The notes: generated by a model not told the origin, from the letters alone. A stretch of DNA of 15,963 nt from Myxococcales bacterium (GCA_007120915.1 SKMT01000509.1:1-15963); one strand, 5' to 3'; counted from the stretch's first letter, positions 6,637 through 14,109 are shown. Numbers and translations: made by a program.

Positions 6637-7488
6637 ATGGCTGCTAACACCGACGCCCCACTGATCATCACCGCCGCCGTCGTCGGCGCCGAGACGATGC
6701 GCGAACGCACCCCCCACGTGCCCTACACCCCCGAGGAGATCGCCGAAGAGGCGAAGCGCTGCTACGACGCCGGCGCGGCGATGGTGCACGTACATGGGCG
6801 CCGCGACGACGGCACTCCCACCCAGGACCGCGACACCTTCGCCGAAATCCTGCGCCAGATCCGACGACGATGTGATATCCTGGTGCAGTTCTCTACCGGC
6901 GGCGCCGTCGGTATGGACGTCGAAGAGCGTATTGAAGCTCTAGAGTTGCGCCCCGACATGGCCACCCTGACCACGGGAACCGTCAATTTCGGCGACGAGG
7001 TTTTCCTCAACTCCCTGCCGATGATTCGCGCCATCGCCCGCCGGCTCGACCACTACGATATCCGCCCCGAGATCGAAGTCTTCGACACCGGCATGATCGA
7101 CACGGCTCTGCGGCTTTGCGACGAAGGCCTTCTCGAGGTGCCACTTCACTTCGACTTCGTGCTCGGCGTACCCGGTGGGATGGGTGCATCGCAGCGGAAC
7201 CTGGAGTTTCTCGTCGAGTCCATCCCCGACGACAGCACCTGGTCCGTCGCCGGGATGGGCCGCCATGAGCTTCCCCTTGGATACCGCGCGATCAAAGCCG
7301 GCGGCCACGTACGTGTGGGCCTGGAGGACAACATCTATCTGGACAAGGGCGTGCTCGCGAAGGGCTCCTTTGAGCTGGTCGAGCGCATCGCCCAACGGGC
7401 CGAAGAGGTGGGCCGACCACTGGCCACCGCCGAAGAGGCACGTCAAATCTTGCGCCTCGGCCCCCCGGCCGATCCTTTCACGGCCTGA
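6637..7488 (+). CDS. kce: 3-keto-5-aminohexanoate cleavage enzyme (BKACE family)
   Basis: Condenses 3-keto-5-aminohexanoate with acetyl-CoA to give 3-aminobutyryl-CoA and acetoacetate (EC 2.3.1.247), the step just before Kal. The 283-residue TIM-barrel protein is of normal length for the BKACE (DUF849) family. The metal site is visible as E19 (VVGAE), H51 and H53 in MVHVHGR, and E230 in GGHVRVGLEDN, with R226 and D231 alongside. QFSTGG (85-90) and LTTGTVNFG (111-119) form the usual substrate loops. BKACE enzymes act on several beta-keto acids; the adjacent kal makes the lysine-pathway substrate the best guess. No clear Shine-Dalgarno precedes the ATG, so translation may depend on kal, 27 bases upstream. 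No terminator is seen after the stop. Confidence 0.9.
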   Translation: MAANTDAPLIITAAVVGAETMRERTPHVPYTPEEIAEEAKRCYDAGAAMVHVHGRRDDGTPTQDRDTFAEILRQIRRRCDILVQFSTGGAVGMDVEERIEALELRPDMATLTTGTVNFGDEVFLNSLPMIRAIARRLDHYDIRPEIEVFDTGMIDTALRLCDEGLLEVPLHFDFVLGVPGGMGASQRNLEFLVESIPDDSTWSVAGMGRHELPLGYRAIKAGGHVRVGLEDNIYLDKGVLAKGSFELVERIAQRAEEVGRPLATAEEARQILRLGPPADPFTA

Positions 7489-7543
7489 TCGCCCCCTGAA
7501 AAGATATCGTCCCCCCCGATGTCCGCCTATTTTCGTTCCCCTC

Positions 7544-7572
7544 TTGACAGCACCCTGCAAAATTGCTCTAAA
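7544..7572 (+). promoter_or_regulatory. Upstream promoter P1 of the HU gene
   Basis: Perfect TTGACA (7544-7549), a 17-base spacer and TCTAAA (7567-7572, 4 of 6 consensus bases). Predicted start near 7580. Confidence 0.55.
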
Positions 7573-7587
7573 CCGCATAGCTAGTGC

Positions 7588-7616
7588 TTGACATTGGAAT
7601 CGGGCAACTCTATCGT
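7588..7616 (+). promoter_or_regulatory. Downstream promoter P2 of the HU gene
   Basis: A second perfect TTGACA (7588-7593), again with a 17-base spacer, precedes TATCGT (7611-7616, 4 of 6). It lies 44 bases, about four helical turns, after P1. Predicted start near 7623, leaving a leader of about 125 bases before the HU start codon. Confidence 0.55.
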
Positions 7617-7748
7617 CGCCCCGATTCAATGCTTCTGATCAACCGCGGCATCTCCGTCGAATCAACATCAGTGACGGACCCATCGCTGCGGATTGTGTAC
7701 GTTTTGCCACGCTGTTCACCTTGTCTCCCAGTTTTGGAGAGGATTGCC

Positions 7749-8036
7749 ATGACGAAGAAAGAACTGATTGACGCCGTAAACGCTGCTGCCGCCGACCAGG
7801 GCATCGACCTGACCAAGAAGGACACTCGCGCTCTCATCGACATCCTCTTCGAGACCGTGTCCGGAGCCATCAAAGAAGAAGAGCGCTTCTCCTACCCCAA
7901 CTTCGGAACCTTCAAGGTCAAGTTCCGCAAGGCCCGCGACGGCCGCAACCCCCGTACCGGCGAGAAGATTCGCATCCCCTCGTCGTACTCGGTGGGCTTC
8001 AAGCCCTCCCCTCACCTCAAGGACCTGGTCAACTAA
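7749..8036 (+). CDS. HU family DNA-binding protein
   Basis: Small basic histone-like protein that binds and bends DNA as a dimer, compacting the nucleoid. At 95 residues it has the normal HU length. It starts MTKKELIDAV, has the dimer core with YPNFGTFKV at 49-57, the DNA-intercalating beta-arm with GRNPRTGE at 65-72 (Pro 68), and the closing FKPSPHLKD helix at 84-92. The ATG at 7749 is chosen because GGAGAGGA lies 5 bases upstream and HU proteins begin exactly here; an in-frame extension back to 7584 has no HU similarity. It is a single-gene unit with two tandem promoters and its own terminator, consistent with high expression. Whether it is HU or an IHF subunit cannot be settled by eye; HU is more likely. 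Confidence 0.95.
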   Translation: MTKKELIDAVNAAAADQGIDLTKKDTRALIDILFETVSGAIKEEERFSYPNFGTFKVKFRKARDGRNPRTGEKIRIPSSYSVGFKPSPHLKDLVN

Positions 8037-8061
8037 GACCACAGCTTGAGTCTGAGTGATG

Positions 8062-8090
8062 AAGCCGGGGCCTTCGGGCTCCGGTTTTCT
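8062..8090 (+). terminator. Rho-independent terminator with UUCG loop
   Basis: An 11-bp stem with two G-U pairs (8062-8072 with 8077-8087), capped by the stable TTCG tetraloop, leads into ttttcttattctt. It ends the HU transcript just before the convergent UbiA-family gene. Confidence 0.9.
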
Positions 8091-8098
8091 TATTCTTG

Positions 8099-9004
8099 CT
8101 ACACCACTGCCAGCGCCAACAGCAGCCCTCCCCAGGCGAGCACGGTGCCGATGAGCATCGGATCACGTAGCATCTCCTCGGTGGGGCTGTTCGGCACCCG
8201 ACGACCCACCAACTGGTAGAACCTGGCAAGTCCCATCACCACGAACGGGATCGACACGGGGATCAACGGATGGGCCAGCGGAGTATGGCGGGTGCGAAGC
8301 GGCTGGTCCGGCAGCGACGCCGTCAGCGCGTAGATGGTGTACGCCGCCACGGTCAGCCCGCCGATAAAAAACAGCCCCGCCTCCAACTGGTGTGGCTCGA
8401 ACTTCGACCAGCCACGGCGCGTCTTCTTGACGGTGCCCTCGCGGCGCAGGATCAGCTCGTGACACCGTTTGCCCAGCCCCAGAAAGCAGGCCAGCAAAAA
8501 CGTGCACAACACCAGCCACTCCGACAGCCACACGTCCACCGCCACACTCCCGGCGACCACCCGCAACACAAACCCGGTGGCGATGGAACCGACATCGACG
8601 AACGCCACATGTTTCAGAAACCGTGAATACGCCAGGTTCAACCCCAGATACCCCGCCAGCACCCCCGCCAGGCGAACATCGAGGATTATCGCCGCCACCA
8701 GAGATGTTCCCCCAGTCGCCCAGGCCGCAATCCCGGCGGTGCGCACCGAGAGTTTGCCGGAGGCGATGGGACGGTTGCGCTTGACCGGGTGGTTGCGGTC
8801 TCTGTGGCGGTCGGCGATGTCGTTGATCAGATACACCGTGCCCGCCATCAGGCAGAACAGCACCGTGGCAATCACGCCGCGAACTAACAGCTCCGCGCTC
8901 CAGAACGCCTGGGCGAACACCAGTGGCGCCAGAACAAACAGGTTCTTCACCCACTGATGGGGTCGCATCGTGCGCACAATCTGCCCGATCGTCTCCCCCA
9001 TCAT
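8099..9004 (-). CDS. UbiA-family decaprenyl-phosphate phosphoribosyltransferase homologue
   Basis: Integral membrane prenyltransferase-fold enzyme. Closest in motif style to decaprenyl-phosphate phosphoribosyltransferase (Rv3806c/UbiA type), which moves 5-phosphoribose from PRPP to a polyprenyl phosphate, the first step to polyprenyl-phosphoryl-arabinose. In the 301-residue form the first Asp-rich motif is NDIADRHRD (61-69) followed by HPVKRNRPIASG. The second region has LAYSRFLKHVAFVDVGSIA (124-142) and FVLRVVAG, typical of this subgroup rather than of UbiA, COQ2 or MenA. About eight or nine hydrophobic helices are seen. The start at 9004 (adjacent ATGs at 9004 and 9001) is supported by GGAG 5-8 bases upstream; longer in-frame versions to 9130 lack hydrophobic or family sequence. 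It diverges from a processive GT2 gene, so a shared polysaccharide role is plausible. No DprE1/DprE2 partner is present. Confidence 0.83.
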   Translation of the reverse strand: MMGETIGQIVRTMRPHQWVKNLFVLAPLVFAQAFWSAELLVRGVIATVLFCLMAGTVYLINDIADRHRDRNHPVKRNRPIASGKLSVRTAGIAAWATGGTSLVAAIILDVRLAGVLAGYLGLNLAYSRFLKHVAFVDVGSIATGFVLRVVAGSVAVDVWLSEWLVLCTFLLACFLGLGKRCHELILRREGTVKKTRRGWSKFEPHQLEAGLFFIGGLTVAAYTIYALTASLPDQPLRTRHTPLAHPLIPVSIPFVVMGLARFYQLVGRRVPNSPTEEMLRDPMLIGTVLAWGGLLLALAVV

Positions 9005-9153
9005 CGACACTCCACGACGGCCGATGGCACGAAACGAAACTGGAAACGGATTGACTGCATCTGGTACATCGAACCTCGGTGCCGAAGCTGGGAGCGGCTG
9101 TTCATCCTCCCGATCTTCGCGGACTATCACTTCTTCATCAACCTTGTAGTGCT

Positions 9154-10662
9154 ATGACGCAGTTGCACGATGTCGCCAACTGGCAGCTCGCGGTGCTGTT
9201 CAGCTACTTCGCGGTGCTGATTCTTCTGTCGCTGTACGGCTGCCACCGCTATCTGCTGGTCCGACTCTACCGCAAGTACGCCGCCGGCGACGACCCTTGT
9301 GCACCGGGCCGATTCGACGACGAGCAACTGCCTCGGGTCACCGTGCAGCTTCCGCTGTACAACGAACGCTACGTCGTCGAACGGCTTATCAACGCCGTCT
9401 GCAGACTCGACTATCCAACCGAGCGGATCGAAATTCAGGTCCTCGACGACTCCACCGATGATACCACTGACCGGGCGCGCCAGCTCGTCGATCACTGGCA
9501 GCGGCGGGGCATGAACATCGAGCTTATCCACCGCACCGACCGCACCGGTTACAAAGCCGGCGCCCTCCAGAACGGATTGGCGCACACCGACAGCGATTTC
9601 ATCGCCATCTTCGACGCCGACTTCATCCCCAAACCGGACTTCTTGCGCCGAACCATCCACCATTTTACGGACGATGAAATCGGGATGGTCCAGGCGCGCT
9701 GGGATTACATCAATCGCGACTACAGCCTGCTGACCCGGGCACAGGCAATCCTGCTCGACGGGCACTTCGTGCTCGAACACACCGCCCGAAACCGATCGGG
9801 CCGCTTCTTTAATTTCAACGGCACCGCCGGAATCTGGCGCCGCGACGCCATCGCAGACGCCGGCGGCTGGCACCACGACACCCTCACCGAAGATCTGGAC
9901 CTGTCGTATCGCGCCCAGCTTGAAGGCTGGAAATTCCGCTATCTGCGCGATCTGGCCGTCCCCAGTGAGTTGCCCGTGGAGATGACGGCCTTCAAAAACC
10001 AGCAGCACCGCTGGTCGAAGGGCGCGCTTCAGACCGCCCGCAAACTGCTCCCCCGCATCTTGCGCAGTGACGAATCCCCGAAGATCAAGCTGGAGGCGTT
10101 TTATCACCTCACCGGCAATGTCGCCTATCTGCTGATGGTGGCGCTGGCAGTTCTGATGCCCCTGGCGACACTGATTCGGGTGCAGCAACAGTGGTACGAG
10201 ATCCTGCTGCTCGACGTGCCCATCTTCTTCGGGGCCACCGTGTCGGTCTCCTATTTTTACTGGACCGCTCAGCGCGAGCGGGGCGTGTCGGCCTTCGAGA
10301 GCCTGAAGATGCTGCCGGCGGTGCTGGCGCTGGGCATCGGTATGTCTGTCAACAACGCCCGAGGTGTACTCGAAGCGATCGTCGACTATGACAGCCCCTT
10401 CGTGCGCACACCGAAGTACGCCATCGGCCGGCGCGACGAATCCTGGTCCTCCAAGCTGTACATCCAGAAATCCACTGTACTTCCCGCCGTTGAATTCGCG
10501 CTGGGCGCCTGGTTCAGCTACGCCATCTGGGTGATCATCACCGACCCCGGCCAGCCAATGGCCAGCCTCCCCTTTCTGGTGTTGTTTCAGTGCGGCTTTC
10601 TGTACGTCGCGCTGGTCAGCATTCGCCAGTCGCTGCACCGCCCCAGCCCGCAGCCCGGCTAG
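9154..10662 (+). CDS. Cellulose-synthase-like GT2 glycosyltransferase
   Basis: Processive, membrane-embedded family 2 glycosyltransferase that would polymerise a beta-linked polysaccharide from nucleotide sugar at the inner membrane. In the 502-residue form there is a leading membrane helix (11-38). The GT-A domain follows with VQLPLYNE (64-71), DDSTDD (98-103), DAD at 154-156 (metal/UDP), FNGTAG (221-226), TEDLDLSYR (245-253, catalytic base) and QQHRW (283-287, the Q-x-x-R-W of processive enzymes). C-terminal helices lie at about 321-341, 352-370, 386-400 and 448-490. The YDSPFVRTPKY block (412-422) is typical of bacterial CslA/glucomannan-synthase-like members. There is no PilZ domain and no BcsB or export partner nearby, so cellulose is only one possible product. 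The ATG at 9154 is chosen because the extension to 9079 carries no family sequence; the Shine-Dalgarno is weak. The last 47 bases overlap the convergent ThiE/TenI gene. Confidence 0.88.
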   Translation: MTQLHDVANWQLAVLFSYFAVLILLSLYGCHRYLLVRLYRKYAAGDDPCAPGRFDDEQLPRVTVQLPLYNERYVVERLINAVCRLDYPTERIEIQVLDDSTDDTTDRARQLVDHWQRRGMNIELIHRTDRTGYKAGALQNGLAHTDSDFIAIFDADFIPKPDFLRRTIHHFTDDEIGMVQARWDYINRDYSLLTRAQAILLDGHFVLEHTARNRSGRFFNFNGTAGIWRRDAIADAGGWHHDTLTEDLDLSYRAQLEGWKFRYLRDLAVPSELPVEMTAFKNQQHRWSKGALQTARKLLPRILRSDESPKIKLEAFYHLTGNVAYLLMVALAVLMPLATLIRVQQQWYEILLLDVPIFFGATVSVSYFYWTAQRERGVSAFESLKMLPAVLALGIGMSVNNARGVLEAIVDYDSPFVRTPKYAIGRRDESWSSKLYIQKSTVLPAVEFALGAWFSYAIWVIITDPGQPMASLPFLVLFQCGFLYVALVSIRQSLHRPSPQPG

Positions 10663-11296
10663 CCTGACGGATCGCCTCCAGATACCGACCGGTGGCAGCC
10701 GCCGGATCATCGGCGGTGACAACTCCCCCAACCACCGCCACTCCCACGGCCCCGGCGTCGAAACAGTCCGCCACGTTCTGTGGGACCACTCCCCCCAGCG
10801 CATACAGCGCCAGATCCACCTGTTCTGCGATCGAGCGGAACGCCGACGGGGCTACCCGGGGGCCATACCCGGGCTTCGATACGCTCTCGAACACCGGCCC
10901 CAGCGTCGCGAAACCGACGCCATCACTCGCCGCTGCCACCACGTCATCGGCATCGTGACACGATTTTCCCACCAGCGTTGGCCGACCGACAATCCGATAC
11001 ACCTCCGCCGGGCGAAACCCCGACGACGGGCTGTGCACCCCATCAGCCCCCAGCAGTTGTGCAAAGTCGACGCGACGATGCACCAGAAACGTGCCTCCCG
11101 CCGCAAACACCAGCCCCGCCACCTTTCGCCCCACCCCCACGACGGTACGGTCATCCACTCCCTTGCCGCGAAGTGAGACCATGCGCCCTCCGGCAGACAC
11201 AAAGCCGCGCACCACCTCCACCAGATCGACACCGGCGTCCAACGCGGTCTGAACGTCGGCGATCAGATAGAGTCTGTGGATCGTCGCCTCACTCAT
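10616..11296 (-). CDS. thiE/tenI: ThiE/TenI-family protein, probably thiazole tautomerase
   Basis: TIM-barrel protein of the thiamine phosphate synthase superfamily, 226 residues, the last gene of the thiS-thiG operon. It has SLRGKG (41-46) where ThiE usually has Q-x-R-x-K, VHRRVDFA (72-79) where ThiE has a metal-binding I-N-D, GVHSPSSGF (86-94) where ThiE has G-V-H-L-G-Q-x-D, and GKSCHD (110-115) followed by GPVFESVSKPGYGP. The two metal-binding Asp positions of true ThiE appear to be lost. The PSSGF region and the His in the S-x-H motif (H114) match TenI, which aromatises the ThiG product. TenI-like tautomerase is therefore my preferred call; automated annotation would probably say thiamine phosphate synthase. 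The ATG overlaps the end of thiG by 8 bases (ATGAGTGA), so translation is coupled. The 3' end overlaps the convergent GT2 gene by 47 bases. Confidence 0.8.
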   Translation of the reverse strand: MSEATIHRLYLIADVQTALDAGVDLVEVVRGFVSAGGRMVSLRGKGVDDRTVVGVGRKVAGLVFAAGGTFLVHRRVDFAQLLGADGVHSPSSGFRPAEVYRIVGRPTLVGKSCHDADDVVAAASDGVGFATLGPVFESVSKPGYGPRVAPSAFRSIAEQVDLALYALGGVVPQNVADCFDAGAVGVAVVGGVVTADDPAAATGRYLEAIRQASRAAGWGGAATGEC

Positions 11297-12083
11297 CGCT
11301 CACCGGCCCATGATGCACCACCCCCTCCAGCGGCGACGACGCCTTCGCGTACAGCCGCTTCGGGATTCGCCCCGCCCGCCAGGCCAGCCGACCGGCGTCG
11401 ACGGCGTGACGGAACGCACGGGCCATCTGTACCGGCTTTTCAGCCCCGGCGACCGCCGAGTTCAGAAGCACCCCATCACAGCCCAGCTCCATCGCCAGCA
11501 CCGCGTCCGACGCCGTGCCCACCCCCGCATCCAACAACATCGGCACGTCGATCTCGTCGCGGATAATCCGAAAATTGTAGGGGTTGCGTATGCCCATCCC
11601 GCTGCCGATCGGCGAGCCCAGCGGCATCACCGCCGCACATCCCACCTCTTCGAGCTTGCGGCACAGCACCGGATCGTCGTTGGTGTACGCCATCACCACA
11701 AATCCCTCATCGACCAGGGTGCGCGCCGCCTTCAGCAGCTCTTCTCCATCGGGAAGTAGCGTCTCGTCGTCGGCGATCACCTCCAGTTTGATCAGATCCG
11801 TGTCGAGCGCTTCTCGCGCCAACTGAGCGGTCAGCACCGCATCTCTGGCGGTGTAACAACCGGCGGTGTTCGGCAGCAGCGTGTAGTCGTCTCCCACAAG
11901 CTGCAACACTCCCGCCTGCGACGACGCATCGATGTCGATGCGCCTCAACGCCACGGTCACCAGCTCGGTGCCGCTCGCCTCCAGCGCATCGAGCATCACC
12001 TGGTAGTTCGGATAGCTCGCCGTGCCCAATAAAAGCCGGCTCTCAAAGGTATAGGGTCCAATCTCGAGCAGATCGTCTTGCAT
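11289..12083 (-). CDS. thiG: Thiazole synthase
   Basis: Builds the thiazole phosphate ring of thiamine from 1-deoxy-xylulose 5-phosphate, dehydroglycine and ThiS thiocarboxylate (EC 2.8.1.10). The 264-residue form has the family's usual length. It shows SRLLLGTASYPN (15-26), VALRRID (44-50), LPNTAGCYTA (70-79), the Schiff-base Lys99 in LIKLEVI, VMPLGSPIGSGMGIRNP (152-168), DAGVGTASDA (185-194) and GVLLNSAVA (204-212). The ATG at 12083 is preferred over an in-frame start at 12113 because AGGAG sits 9 bases upstream and ThiG proteins start near here. It follows thiS by 36 bases and overlaps the ThiE/TenI gene by 8 bases, so the three form one operon. ThiF, ThiH and ThiO are not in the window. 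Confidence 0.96.
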   Translation of the reverse strand: MQDDLLEIGPYTFESRLLLGTASYPNYQVMLDALEASGTELVTVALRRIDIDASSQAGVLQLVGDDYTLLPNTAGCYTARDAVLTAQLAREALDTDLIKLEVIADDETLLPDGEELLKAARTLVDEGFVVMAYTNDDPVLCRKLEEVGCAAVMPLGSPIGSGMGIRNPYNFRIIRDEIDVPMLLDAGVGTASDAVLAMELGCDGVLLNSAVAGAEKPVQMARAFRHAVDAGRLAWRAGRIPKRLYAKASSPLEGVVHHGPVSDE

Positions 12084-12092
12084 CGTCGTCAA

Positions 12093-12097
12093 CTCCT
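12093..12097 (-). promoter_or_regulatory. Shine-Dalgarno AGGAG of thiG
   Basis: Read on the minus strand, AGGAG is followed by 9 bases and ATG at 12083. It selects the shorter thiG start and lies in the 36-base gap after thiS. Confidence 0.65.
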
Positions 12098-12119
12098 GTG
12101 ATGGTCGCGCCACCGGGGT

Positions 12120-12332
12120 TCATCCCCCCTGAGTGGCCCGTATGATCTCGATTCGGTCGCCCTCTTCGACCCCGGTTTCGCTCCACTTTCCCCTGGGAAT
12201 CACCCGGTCGTTGACGGCCACCGCCATCCCACGGTCGTCTTCGATCTGCAGGTGTTGTAAAACTGCGGCGACCGTGTCGAGCACGGCACCATCTTCAAAG
12301 GTTCGCTTCTCGCCGTTGATCTGAAGTTCCAT
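12120..12332 (-). CDS. thiS: Sulfur carrier protein ThiS
   Basis: Ubiquitin-like sulfur carrier; its C-terminal Gly-Gly is adenylated and turned into a thiocarboxylate that donates sulfur to ThiG. The 70-residue length, opening MELQINGE, central VAVNDRVIPR (38-47), acidic DRIEII stretch and exact C-terminal GG are all family hallmarks. The start at 12332 has only a weak, close GAGAGG. It is the first gene of the thiS-thiG-thiE/tenI operon. The 139-base leader up to MurJ shows no conserved TPP riboswitch core (no CTGAGA or ACCTGAT-like blocks on the minus strand), so riboswitch control is not supported here. The activating enzyme (ThiF or MoeB type) must lie elsewhere. Confidence 0.93.
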   Translation of the reverse strand: MELQINGEKRTFEDGAVLDTVAAVLQHLQIEDDRGMAVAVNDRVIPRGKWSETGVEEGDRIEIIRATQGG

Positions 12333-12471
12333 GGCCTCTCACCGAATCACAATTCCACGATGATGTCACATCGCCGGGACACCCCCGGCACATCGAGATG
12401 GCAATTTATTAGCATCTTGTGCCGTTCGCGCTAAGCTGCCACCACCATCCCCCCGCACGTCCCACATCGCA

Positions 12472-14103
12472 ATGAGTGACACCAGCGAACAAAACGGCAA
12501 ACCGAACATGTCGGTGGGAAAACGAATGGGGGTGGCTGCTCTGATTCTGTCCGGGAGCATCTTCTTGAGCCGCATCCTGGGCTTTCTGCGCGAAGCGGTC
12601 ATCGCCTACACCCACGGAGCCGGCACCACCACTGACGCCTACTACGCGGCGTTTCAGCTCCCGGACCTGATGAACTATTTTCTCGCCGGGGGCACCCTTT
12701 CGATCACCTTCATCCCCCTGTTCTCTTCGTACATCGCCCGCGGCGACGAAGAGGGGGCCTGGAAGCTGTTTTCGAACATCGCCACCACCATGGGCGCCGC
12801 CCTGGTGATCATCACCGCGCTGGGCTGGCTTCTGGCGCCCTGGTTCATCCCCATCTACTTCAGCGGCTTCGACGATCCGGCCCAGATCGATCTGACGGTG
12901 ACGATGACACGCATCATCATCCCCGCTCAGCTCGGGTTTTACTTCGGCGGGCTGATCCAGGGGGCGTTGTTTGTGCGCGAGACCTTCTGGCCCAGCGCCG
13001 TCGCCCCCCTGGTCTACAACCTGTGCATCATCGTCGGCGGGCTACTTCTCGATCCCTTCATCGGCATCAAAGGCTTTTCGGTCGGCGTCGTCGCCGGCGC
13101 CATCCTCGGCCCGTTTTTGATTCCCCTGTGGGCGATTCGCAAGGAGCTGAAATACCGGTTTCGATTCCGCCCCACCGACAAGGACTTTAAGCAGTTCGTC
13201 GCGTTGACCATCCCCCTGATGATCGGGGTGAGCCTGGTGACCGTCGACGAATGGTTCTTGCGCTACTTCGGCGCCCAGCAAGAAGAGGGCGCGATCACCT
13301 GGCTGACCTATGGACGCAAGATGATGCTGGTGATCTTCGCCGTGATCGGGCAGGCCGCCGGCCAGGCCGCTCTGCCCTTCTTGTCGCGGCTGTATCACGA
13401 GGGCAAGGAAAAGAAGATGGGCCGCACCCTCGCCCAGAGTCTACAGCGGGTCTCCTTTCTATCGATGATCGGCACCGCCGGGCTTCTGGCGTCGGCCTTC
13501 CCGCTGATCTACTTCATCTTCCAGCGCGGCGCCTTCACCGCCTCCGACGCCCACATGACGGCGGTTCTGCTCTGTCTGTTCGCCCTGGGGCTGGCGGCCT
13601 GGAACCTGCAAACACTGGCGGTTCGCGGGTTTTATGCCCGCAAGGACACGCTCACCCCCATGATCATCGGCACCGTCACCGTGGCGCTGTCGTTGCCGAT
13701 CTACATTCTGTTCAATGACTGGTTCGGCACCCCCGGGCTGGCGGCGGCCACCTCGGTGGGCATCGGATTGAACGCCGTGGCCACCATCGCCGTGTATCGC
13801 TGGCGCGCCGGCACCCTGCCGCTAAGACCCATCATCGCCGGCACACTGCGCGGCACCCTCCACGCCATTCCCGCCGGCAGCGGCGCCTGGGGCATCTACC
13901 TGTGGCTTCGCCCCGAGCAGCTCGACGTTGGGTTCTTCCCCCTTCTGGGGTTGTTGACGGCGATGGGCCTGGTCTTCTTCGCCACCCTGGCTATCACCAC
14001 TTCGGTGTTCCAACCCCCGGAGATGGACGTGATCTGGAATCGCGTCCGCAACAAAATCCCCGGCTTCAAATCTTCCACACAGAAGAAGCCCGACGACAAC
14101 TGA
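12472..14103 (+). CDS. murJ: Lipid II flippase MurJ (MviN family)
   Basis: Moves lipid II across the inner membrane for peptidoglycan synthesis. The 543-residue protein has the length and about 14 hydrophobic helices of the MviN/MurJ family. The N-terminal signature SRILGFLREAVIA (33-45) keeps both Arg residues of the usual S-R-x-x-G-F-x-R-D motif but has Glu in place of Asp. Next comes DAYYAAFQLPDLMNYF (55-70), then AGGTLSITFIPLFSSY. The usual L-R-R-x-x-A-E-G segment is N-Y-F-L-A-G-G here, losing several charges important in the E. coli protein. The C-terminal tail (about 525-543) is soluble and ends in a Lys/Asp-rich stretch. No Shine-Dalgarno is obvious before the ATG at 12472. It diverges from thiS and converges on the kinase gene with 6 bases between stops. 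Another MOP-superfamily lipid-linked oligosaccharide flippase is the alternative, but less likely. Confidence 0.92.
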   Translation: MSDTSEQNGKPNMSVGKRMGVAALILSGSIFLSRILGFLREAVIAYTHGAGTTTDAYYAAFQLPDLMNYFLAGGTLSITFIPLFSSYIARGDEEGAWKLFSNIATTMGAALVIITALGWLLAPWFIPIYFSGFDDPAQIDLTVTMTRIIIPAQLGFYFGGLIQGALFVRETFWPSAVAPLVYNLCIIVGGLLLDPFIGIKGFSVGVVAGAILGPFLIPLWAIRKELKYRFRFRPTDKDFKQFVALTIPLMIGVSLVTVDEWFLRYFGAQQEEGAITWLTYGRKMMLVIFAVIGQAAGQAALPFLSRLYHEGKEKKMGRTLAQSLQRVSFLSMIGTAGLLASAFPLIYFIFQRGAFTASDAHMTAVLLCLFALGLAAWNLQTLAVRGFYARKDTLTPMIIGTVTVALSLPIYILFNDWFGTPGLAAATSVGIGLNAVATIAVYRWRAGTLPLRPIIAGTLRGTLHAIPAGSGAWGIYLWLRPEQLDVGFFPLLGLLTAMGLVFFATLAITTSVFQPPEMDVIWNRVRNKIPGFKSSTQKKPDDN

Positions 14104-14109
14104 CGAGGT

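Noticed and set aside
9005..9130. Longer N-termini for the UbiA-family gene (to 9130) and the GT2 gene (from 9079)
   Set aside because: The two extensions would overlap each other head-to-head, add no hydrophobic or family sequence, and leave no room for promoters. The UbiA start at 9004 has a Shine-Dalgarno.
12333..12471. A TPP riboswitch before the thiS-thiG operon
   Set aside because: The minus-strand leader was read for the conserved THI-box blocks and none was found. Only a small GC-rich inverted repeat (ccggg/cccgg) is present.
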